NCBI GenBank assembly: GCA_016195245.1
Contig: JACQAC010000061.1
Span: 1-35,519, forward strand
Length of the DNA: 35,519 bases
Direction of reading: 5' to 3'
DNA from: Pseudomonadota bacterium
Lineage (GTDB): Bacteria; Pseudomonadota; Alphaproteobacteria; Caulobacterales; Aquidulcibacteraceae
Below are positions 28,266 through 35,519 of this stretch, in pieces; the first letter of the stretch is position 1, and each line of letters starts with the position of its first letter. Made by a program: the position numbers and the translations under genes. The notes beneath the pieces are model-generated. The model searched no databases. It saw nothing but the letters and a program-made list of their open reading frames with translations, and was not told the origin of the DNA.

Positions 28266-30461
28266 CTACTGACGCACGATCGAAATTTTGTACGAGCCCG
28301 TTGAACCTCCAAGTCCACTCGCCTGAAGGAAGTACGATCCCGCCTGCGGCGGAGTGAAGCGCAGCCGCGCGTTGCGCCCGTGGCCGCCGTCGTCATCGGC
28401 TGCAACGCGTTCGCCGTCGCTGTTGAGCACCGTCAAGTAGGGATCACCGAGCGGGTCATCACCCACAGCCGTAACTTCGATCAGATAATGCGCGCCCGCT
28501 TCGAGATCGACGCGATAGTCATCAAGATCGCCCGCGATCTCGATGCGATTGGCGCGGTCGTCGCCAGCGGCCGCGTCGAGTGTCTCATCGGTGTTGGTGT
28601 TGCCCGGCACATCCGTATCGCTGACGGTCAGCGTGTAGTGGCCCTGGCCTGTGTTGTTGAAGGAAGACACGGCCGCGTAATATTGCCCGCCGGCAACCGA
28701 GGTATAGCTCAGATACGAATTCACGCCCGAGCCGCCATCGTCATCGGACGCCACTTCGTGCCCGTCGGTATCGTAAAGCGTGAGCACGGGGTCGGCGAGG
28801 GGGCCAGGTTCGGCGCCCTGCACGTTGAAGCGGTAGGGGCGGCCTTCCACGAGCGTCACCGCGAACCAATCGATGTCGCCGTCATTGTTGATCATGGCGG
28901 TGCGGCCGTCGCCGTTCGGCTCGATGGATTCCGCGCCGTCAGCGGTGTTGCCGATATCGCCCGCTGACACGCTGATGGAATAGCGCCCTTGGGCGTCGTC
29001 GCTGAAGCCGCGCACTTCCAGATAATAGGCGCCTGCCGCCGGCGCGACGAACTCCATCCATGAATTGAGCCCTTGGCCGCCATCATCGTCGCGCGCCAAT
29101 TCGGCGCCGTCCGGCCCGTGCATAACAATGAGCGGATCTTGCAGCGCGCCTTCGCCCTCCGCGGCGTTGACCGCGATGCGCACCCCTTGGCCGTTCGCCA
29201 GATTGATCTTGAACCAATCCTGATCCCCGGCCGGCGCAATCGTGCCCTCGCGTGAGTCGCCATCAGCGCTCAAAACGGCATCGGTTGTCGCATCGTTTGG
29301 AATGTCGCCGGCGGCAGCGGAAAGGGTGTAGCGCCCGAAGGCCGATTGATCGAACGATTGCACATCGAGAAAGTAAGTCCCCGAATTCGGAGCGGTGAAT
29401 TCAAGATAGGAATTGAGGCCCTCGCCGCTGTCGTCATCGGTCGCCAGCTCTTCGCCATGCGAATCGCGCAGGTGCAGCACCGGATCGGCGAGCCCATGAT
29501 CGTCGCCGCCATTGAGCGAGAAGCGGTAGGATTGGCCTTGCTCAAGGCGCACGCGATACCAGTCGTGATCGCCGGGATAGTCGAGCGCGCCGCTGACGCT
29601 GGCGCCAACATTGACGCGGCCGCGTGTCCCCGTGTCGGCGCTCGCATCATCGGGCGGCAGCGCCGTCGCGGCTATGTTCAGCGTGTAAGCGCCAGTACCC
29701 TGATCGCCGTATCCCTGCGCCGAAACGAACACGTCGCCGCCGCGCGAGGGAATGAAGTTCAGCGAGGAATTGAGGCTGCCTTGGCTGTCGTCGTTCGATG
29801 CAATCTCGGTTCCGTGCGAGTCGACCACGCGGAGCATGGGATCGGCGAGGGGGCTCGCCGCCCCCTGCGTGCCCGCCAGCGTGATTGTGTACATTTGCCC
29901 GGTGTGCGCGCTGAAGCGGTACCAATCGACGTCGCCGGCATAGTCCAGAGAACCGTTCACCGGCGAACCGGCGCTAATCCGCGCGTGTGTGCTGGCGTCA
30001 TTGCCGACCTCGTCGGGCGGCAGCACTGTCGCGGTGACGCTCAAATGATAAGGCCCCGTCGCCGTATCGCTAAAAGATTTGGCTTCGACGAACACATCGC
30101 CGGTCGCGCTCGGCACATAATCCAGCGCCGAATTGAGCGAGCCATTAGCATCGTCATTAAACGCCAGCTGTTGGCCGTCGGCGCCATGGACGGTCAGCGT
30201 CGTGTCGATCGCTTGAGCGGCGTCGCCGCCGGCCACGCCGTCGAGCGTGATATGATAACTCTGGCCGCGCTCGACATGCAGACGATACCAATCGCTGTCG
30301 CCAGCTGGTGAAATCTGTCCGTCGATCGGCGTGCCCGCCACGAGCTGCGCCTGCGTGCTTGCATCCCCCGGTGGATCGCGATCCTGAGCCAAAACAGCCG
30401 GCGCAAATCCCAACGCCATCAGCGCGGCACTGGCCACGCCGATCCAAAGCTTTCCACGCAT
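28266..30461 (-). CDS. Exported protein consisting of about six tandem PPC-like (bacterial pre-peptidase C-terminal) domains
   Basis: Signal peptide MRGKLWIGVASAALMALGFAPAVLAQ; six recurrences of D-x-D-W-[YF]-x(n)-L-x-x-G-x-x-Y ... DP-x-L-x-x-x-DxxGxExAxxDDxxxGxNSxLxF ... YxLxVxA. Confidence 0.88.
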   Translation of the reverse strand: MRGKLWIGVASAALMALGFAPAVLAQDRDPPGDASTQAQLVAGTPIDGQISPAGDSDWYRLHVERGQSYHITLDGVAGGDAAQAIDTTLTVHGADGQQLAFNDDANGSLNSALDYVPSATGDVFVEAKSFSDTATGPYHLSVTATVLPPDEVGNDASTHARISAGSPVNGSLDYAGDVDWYRFSAHTGQMYTITLAGTQGAASPLADPMLRVVDSHGTEIASNDDSQGSLNSSLNFIPSRGGDVFVSAQGYGDQGTGAYTLNIAATALPPDDASADTGTRGRVNVGASVSGALDYPGDHDWYRVRLEQGQSYRFSLNGGDDHGLADPVLHLRDSHGEELATDDDSGEGLNSYLEFTAPNSGTYFLDVQSFDQSAFGRYTLSAAAGDIPNDATTDAVLSADGDSREGTIAPAGDQDWFKINLANGQGVRIAVNAAEGEGALQDPLIVMHGPDGAELARDDDGGQGLNSWMEFVAPAAGAYYLEVRGFSDDAQGRYSISVSAGDIGNTADGAESIEPNGDGRTAMINNDGDIDWFAVTLVEGRPYRFNVQGAEPGPLADPVLTLYDTDGHEVASDDDGGSGVNSYLSYTSVAGGQYYAAVSSFNNTGQGHYTLTVSDTDVPGNTNTDETLDAAAGDDRANRIEIAGDLDDYRVDLEAGAHYLIEVTAVGDDPLGDPYLTVLNSDGERVAADDDGGHGRNARLRFTPPQAGSYFLQASGLGGSTGSYKISIVRQ

Positions 30462-30639
30462 GTCCACTTCTCCCCTCGTGTCCGCAGCACACAAAAGCAC
30501 AGCGGATCAGGCACGTCGTCAGGATTAACTATCGTTCAAGTGGCTGAAAGGCTGAAAACAGGCGGAAGCACGGCGTTCGCCCGCATCGACGCAAACCGCC
30601 GCAATAAAAGCGGATAGCTGAGGCTTCGCTGACGCTGCG

Positions 30640-31182
30640 TCAGACTTTGATATCGACGCTGGGCGCGTCCTGGCCGCGGCCAGCAGACACCACCACCATG
30701 GCCGCCCGCAAGGTCCGCTCGCCCAGCACGTACCCCGGCTGCATCACCTCGGCGATCGTGTTGGCTGGATGCTCCGACGGGATTTGTGCGATGGCCTGAT
30801 GGATCTTCGGATCAAACACATCGCCCTTGGCGCCAACGCGTTTCAGCCCATGCCGCGCGAATGCGTCGAGCAAGGATTTTTCGGTCAGCTCGACGCCAGT
30901 GAGCAGATTGCGGAAGCCTTCGTCGGCATCGTCGCGAGGCGCGGCCGACAAAGCTCGTGACAGCGTATCGGCCACGGCGAGCAAATCCGTCGCGAAGCGG
31001 TCGATCGCATAAGCGCGCGCATCGGCGGCCTGGCGCTCGGCGCGGCGGCGGGTGTTCTCGACTTCCGCCAGCGCCCGCAACCGGTCATCGCGCGCTTTCG
31101 CCAGCTCTGCCTCAAGCGACGCAGCGTCGGCCGCCGGCTCAGCTCCCTCAGGCAAGTCAGTCTGTGCGTTGGTTTCGCTCAT
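30640..31182 (-). CDS. grpE: Nucleotide exchange factor GrpE
   Basis: LRALAEVENTRRRAERQAADARAYAIDRFATDLLAVADTLSRAL, LLDAFARHGLKRVGAKGDVFDPKIHQAIAQIPSEHPANTIAEVMQPGYVLGERTLRAAMVVVS. Confidence 0.97.
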   Translation of the reverse strand: MSETNAQTDLPEGAEPAADAASLEAELAKARDDRLRALAEVENTRRRAERQAADARAYAIDRFATDLLAVADTLSRALSAAPRDDADEGFRNLLTGVELTEKSLLDAFARHGLKRVGAKGDVFDPKIHQAIAQIPSEHPANTIAEVMQPGYVLGERTLRAAMVVVSAGRGQDAPSVDIKV

Positions 31183-31189
31183 TCCATCC

Positions 31190-32269
31190 TCAGCGTTCAG
31201 TCCGCCCATCGAGCACGCGCCCGACGATGCGGGCGGTATAATCCACCACCGGGATCACCCGCGCATAATTAAGCCGGGTGGGGCCGATGACGCCCAGCGC
31301 CCCGACCACCCGTCGTTCGGCATTCATATAGGGCGCAACGATCAAGCTCGACCCCGAGAGTGAAAAAAGCGGGTTCTCGGAGCCGATAAACACCCGCACC
31401 GCTTCGCCCGCCTTGGCCAAATCCAGCACCTGGATCAGTTCCCGGGTTTTTTCCAGGTCGTCGAACAAGCGCCGCGCCCGTTCCAGATCGGCCACCGCCT
31501 CCTGATCCTGCAGCAGATTGGCGCGCCCGCGCACGATTAGTGAGCGCCCAACGGTCGGATCCTCGCCCGACCACTCCACCAGGCCGCTCTCGATCAATCG
31601 CGCTGCCGCCTGATCGAGCGCGGCTCGGTCGCGGGCCAAAGCGTCGCCGGCGTCGGCGCGCGCCTCGGCCAGGGTCTTGCCCTTGAAGCGCGCGTTCAGA
31701 TAGTTCGCCGCCTCGATCAGAACGCTCGGCGGCAAGTCCGAGGGCGTGGCGATCAGCCGATTTTCGACCTGGTTGTCCTCGAACACCAACACCAGCAGCG
31801 CTTGGCCCGGTGCAATCGACACGATCTCCGCATGCCGCACCGGCGCGTCGCGCTCCGGCGTCACAACAAGACCCGCCCCACCGGCGAGCCCGGAGAGCAA
31901 TTCCGAAGCCGCGCCCAGCACATCCTGTGGGTTTGTGCCCGCGCGCGTGATGCGCTCATCGATCTCTCGCTTTTCGGGGTCCGCTACTTCGCCAAGCTGC
32001 AGCAAGCTGTCGACGAAGAAACGCAAGCCCGCCTGCGTCGGCCGCCGCCCGGCCATTGCGTGCGGCGCATCGATCAAGCCGAGCGCGGCTAGATCGGCCA
32101 TGGTGTTGCGGATCGAAGCGGGCGACAGCGTCACGCCGCCCAGTTTCGATAACGTGCGCGAACCCACCGGCTCGCCAGTCGTTAAATAAGATTCCACGAT
32201 CTCACGGAAAATCTCGCGCGCCCGTGTGTCGAGCGTAGAAAGATTGGAGGAAGAGGGCGGGAGCGCCAT
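31190..32269 (-). CDS. hrcA: Heat-inducible transcriptional repressor HrcA
   Basis: [79 protein letters not shown]-terminal [28 protein letters not shown]. Confidence 0.97.
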   Translation of the reverse strand: MALPPSSSNLSTLDTRAREIFREIVESYLTTGEPVGSRTLSKLGGVTLSPASIRNTMADLAALGLIDAPHAMAGRRPTQAGLRFFVDSLLQLGEVADPEKREIDERITRAGTNPQDVLGAASELLSGLAGGAGLVVTPERDAPVRHAEIVSIAPGQALLVLVFEDNQVENRLIATPSDLPPSVLIEAANYLNARFKGKTLAEARADAGDALARDRAALDQAAARLIESGLVEWSGEDPTVGRSLIVRGRANLLQDQEAVADLERARRLFDDLEKTRELIQVLDLAKAGEAVRVFIGSENPLFSLSGSSLIVAPYMNAERRVVGALGVIGPTRLNYARVIPVVDYTARIVGRVLDGRTER

Positions 32270-32287
32270 AGCGTCTAGGTAGCGAAC

Positions 32288-32312
32288 GCAGCCGCGCGCG
32301 CAAGCGCGCTGC
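32288..32312 (-). terminator. GC-rich hairpin after the AAA+ gene, possible terminator
   Basis: GCAGCCGCGCGCGCAAGCGCGCTGC between ATPase stop and hrcA start; no strong T-tract. Confidence 0.35.
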
Positions 32313-32314
32313 CG

Positions 32315-33496
32315 CTAACGCTTCTTCTTCGCCGCAGCGTTGGCCGGCATGGCGCGGCGCATGTAGTCTGCGAACATCGGCACCGTGAAGCCGATCAGCC
32401 CGCGCTCCGGCGAATAGGCCATGCCTTTTTTGATCAGCTCATCGCGAATTGGCGCAGCTTGGCTGAGCGACAGGCCCAAAGCATTGGCGACGTTCGACGA
32501 ATTGATCGGCTCCTCGGCAAATTCCGCCATGGCGCGCGCATAGGATTTCTGCCGCTCCGTCAGCCGCGCCAGCCGCACCTTGAACAAGCCTTCATCCAAC
32601 GCCGCCACCGCATTTGCGCCGGCTCTCTTCGCGTCAGCCAAGCTGATCGGCGATTTGGTCGCCACGTCCCAGCAATGCGAACCCCACACTTGCAGGAAGA
32701 ACGGATAACCGCCGGTTTGTTCGATCACATAATCGAGCGCGTCTTTCGCGTAGCCCACGCCTTCGCGCTTCGCAGGCTCAACCAATGCTTGCCGCGCCGC
32801 TGCTGCTTCCAGCGGCCCAATGGGCGGATAGTCGAACAAGCGCTCAGCATACGATTTCGCATCCCCCGCCAGCTTCGCCAGTTGCGGCAGGCCGCCGCCA
32901 AACAACAACAGCGGCATCTGCCGTTGCGAAATCTTGTGCATCGCCATGATCAGCGCGCTGAGATCGCCTTTCTGCAGATACTGAATCTCATCGATCAGCA
33001 GCACGATCGCGGTCTCGCGTTTCTTGGCGGCGTCGGGGATGGCGAGGAAGAGTTCGGTGAGATCGACAACCAGATCGCCCGTCGCCGGCGCCGAGATGCC
33101 GAAATCGATATCGGAAATGGTGGCGCGGAAAACGCTGGCGAAGGCGCGTAGATGTCCGAACGCTTTTTGCAGATCGGCGCCAGCCTTCTTCAAGCGGTCG
33201 AGCCGGTGCAGGATGTGTTGCAGCTGTGGCGCGAGTTGATGCGCGAGCGGCTTGTCGGGGTCGATCTCCAGAAACGCGGTCTGGCAGCCTTGCTCATCGG
33301 CGAGCGCTTCGAAGGCATTGAGCAATACTGTTTTGCCGACGCCGCGCAGCCCCAGCATGATGGCGCTCTTGGCGGCGCGTCCCGCTTTGGCGCGGGCGAT
33401 CGCCACGCGCGCTTGCTCCATCAGCGCATCGCGCCCCGCAAGCTCCGGAGGAGGGACCCCCGCGCCCGGGTTGTAGGGATTGTGCGTGGCCTGCAT
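32315..33496 (-). CDS. AAA+/STAND-like P-loop ATPase (COG1672-type 'archaeal ATPase' / Orc1-Cdc6-like fold) with C-terminal winged-helix-like region
   Basis: ELAGRDALMEQARVAI, Walker A GLRGVGKTVLLN, Walker B IVLLIDEIQYL, LLLFGGGLPQL sensor-1-like, GYPFFLQVWGSHCWDVA; C-terminal LTERQKSYARAMAEFAEEPINSSNVANALGLSLSQAAPIRDELIKKGMAYSPERGLIGFTVPMFADYMRR. Confidence 0.85.
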   Translation of the reverse strand: MQATHNPYNPGAGVPPPELAGRDALMEQARVAIARAKAGRAAKSAIMLGLRGVGKTVLLNAFEALADEQGCQTAFLEIDPDKPLAHQLAPQLQHILHRLDRLKKAGADLQKAFGHLRAFASVFRATISDIDFGISAPATGDLVVDLTELFLAIPDAAKKRETAIVLLIDEIQYLQKGDLSALIMAMHKISQRQMPLLLFGGGLPQLAKLAGDAKSYAERLFDYPPIGPLEAAAARQALVEPAKREGVGYAKDALDYVIEQTGGYPFFLQVWGSHCWDVATKSPISLADAKRAGANAVAALDEGLFKVRLARLTERQKSYARAMAEFAEEPINSSNVANALGLSLSQAAPIRDELIKKGMAYSPERGLIGFTVPMFADYMRRAMPANAAAKKKR

Positions 33497-33500
33497 AGAG

Positions 33501-33667
33501 TAGTTTGGTCTAGTTAGGCCATAGCGGCCAAATAAATCTATAATGTCGTATTAAGGAATTAGGCCGAGTCGCCCAAACTTGGCGAAACTTTCCTATCAGC
33601 CTACGCCCCTCGCCCGACAGGGCCGCATAGGAAAATTAGGCCCGTATCGCCAAACTAAGCCAAACTA
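33501..33667. promoter_or_regulatory. Iteron-like repeat region / bidirectional operator between the AAA+ gene and rph
   Basis: TTAGGCC at 33514, 33559, 33636; CCAAACT at 33573, 33650, 33660 and inverted at 33502-33508; CGAAACT at 33583; CCAAATA at 33528; perfect TATAAT at 33539-33544; 8-bp inverted repeat TTTCCTAT (33589)/ATAGGAAA (33627). Confidence 0.8.
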
Positions 33668-33683
33668 CCCAACAGGAGCCCGA

Positions 33684-34393
<710 letters not shown>

Positions 34394-34397
<4 letters not shown>

Positions 34398-34675
34398 TCC
34401 GCGCGCTGTTCGCCGCTCTGGTGCTGCTCAGCGCGTGTGCAGCGCCCGCTCCGCCGCGCATCTATCCGGAGGCCGAACTCGCGCCTGGCAATATCCTCGC
34501 GCCGATCCGCGCTGCGATGGGCGATCAGATCGCTTTCACCAATGCGCGCGTGGTGAGCGAGGGCGTGATGGAAGTGGAGGGCGCGCGCGCTGACGGCGCC
34601 TATGAATTCACGGTCACCCAGCAAGGCGACCGCTGGGTGCTCACCAACACCGAACGCACCGGCCTGGCGCCGTGA
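34394..34675 (+). CDS. Small hypothetical lipoprotein
   Basis: [21 protein letters not shown] lipobox; ATG overlaps the rph stop (ATGA). Confidence 0.7.
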
Positions 34676-35043
34676 GCGGCCGCTTCTCGATCGCCGCGCG
34701 GCTCAAAAGCTTCAGCTTCGCTTTCGCCGGCATCGCGACCATGCTGCGCACGCAGCACAATGCGTGGCTGCATCTCATCGCTACTATCATCGTGATCGGC
34801 GCCGGTTTCGCCTTCAATGTCGGTGGTGAGGATTGGCGCTGGCTCATAGCGGCGATCGTGCTGGTATGGACCGCGGAAGCGGTGAACACCGCCTTCGAAC
34901 ATCTCTGCGATGTGGTCTCGCCCGAGTTTCACGCCTCGGTTCAAAAATCCAAGGACATCGCCGCCGGTGCGGTGCTGATCTGCGTCATCGGCGCTGTGAT
35001 CATAGGCTTGCAGGTGTTTGTCCCCTACCTCGTCCGTCGCTAA
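34672..35043 (+). CDS. dgkA: Diacylglycerol/undecaprenol kinase family protein (DgkA)
   Basis: SFSFAFAGIATMLRTQHNAWLHL, VWTAEAVNTAFEHLCDVVSPEFHASVQKSKDIAAGAVLI; GTG start overlaps the preceding stop. Confidence 0.93.
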   Translation: MSGRFSIAARLKSFSFAFAGIATMLRTQHNAWLHLIATIIVIGAGFAFNVGGEDWRWLIAAIVLVWTAEAVNTAFEHLCDVVSPEFHASVQKSKDIAAGAVLICVIGAVIIGLQVFVPYLVRR

Positions 35044-35173
35044 GCGACGAAGCGGACCCCAAGCGCGACCAAACAATGCGCCTCACGCGCGATGCCCCTG
35101 GCGAGCCCGCCGCCCGCTGATAGAACCGCACCTAAAGCGGCGCTGGCCGCACCAAGAATTGGGGTGGAATCCG

Positions 35174-35519
35174 ATGCACGCTTCTCGTCGCGCGTTCATG
35201 GCAACGGCTGCAGCCGCGGGCGTGCTGGCTGGCGCGCCAGGCCTCGCGCGAGCGCAGACCGGGGCAGGCGATGCGCAACTCGCCACGCTCCTCAACGCCT
35301 TCGCCGACGAGATGATCAAGGCGTCACCCGAAACCGCCACTGGTCTCGGCCTCGACAAAGACGCCCACGCCGATCTGAAGAGCAAACTCTCCGACGTCTC
35401 GCGCGGCTCGCTCGCCGCCGACCAACGTTCGGCTTACGCGATGCTGCGACGCATGTGGGCGATCGACCCCGCAAGCCTCAGCCAACGCGAGCGCACGCGC
35501 TACGAAGCGGTGCAATACG
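35174..35519 (+). CDS. N-terminal part of a DUF885-like exported protein (truncated by window edge)
   Basis: Tat-like signal MHASRRAFMATAAAAGVLAGAPGLARA, then LLNAFADEMIKASPETATGLGLDKDAHADLKSKLSDVS. Confidence 0.75.
   Translation, partial: MHASRRAFMATAAAAGVLAGAPGLARAQTGAGDAQLATLLNAFADEMIKASPETATGLGLDKDAHADLKSKLSDVSRGSLAADQRSAYAMLRRMWAIDPASLSQRERTRYEAVQY

Noticed and set aside
29346-30311. 321-aa plus-strand ORF
   Set aside because: Antisense to the PPC-repeat protein; its internal repetitiveness simply mirrors the PPC repeats.
28380-30400. Periodic sequence similarity in the PPC gene as a possible CRISPR or DNA satellite
   Set aside because: Period is protein-domain length (about 330 bp), diverged at DNA level and in frame; explained by tandem PPC domains.
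30629-30643. CTGACG-CTG-CGTCAG hairpin at the grpE stop as a terminator
   Set aside because: Perfect 6-bp stem with 3-nt loop but it overlaps the stop codon and lacks a downstream T-tract on the minus strand; insufficient.

Overview
The window looks like a GC-rich alphaproteobacterial chromosome segment (Caulobacterales/Hyphomonadaceae-like by gene content and order; this placement is inference). It appears to span the chromosomal replication origin. hemJ-hemH-hemE and rho point left, and ppsR-maf-aroE-coaE-dnaQ point right, around a 332-bp intergenic gap (5927-6258) with DnaA-box-like and TTAA-type motifs. This is the hemE/DUF299 arrangement known at Caulobacter Cori. The rest is mostly housekeeping: secB, Tim44-like, Smr, nth, dapB, dnaJ, dnaK, alkB-like, M48 and CPBP proteases, grpE, hrcA, rph, dgkA-like. 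The most unusual signals are: (1) an AAA+/COG1672-like ATPase gene with a C-terminal winged-helix-like region lying between hrcA and rph, with an AT-rich bidirectional intergenic region carrying an ordered iteron-like repeat (TTAGGCC, then CCAAACT at +14 and +24); (2) a degenerate-GGDEF/EAL protein whose 3' end runs antisense into an adenosine-kinase-like gene, suggesting a deletion fusion; (3) an AraC-type regulator with an apparent 1-nt frameshift; (4) an approximately 800-bp non-coding island with three inverted-repeat modules, including a 120-bp palindromic MITE/REP-like element; (5) an exported protein made only of about six tandem PPC-like domains. No rRNA, tRNA, CRISPR array or intact transposase was recognised. 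All calls come from reading the sequence and supplied ORFs; no searches were run.
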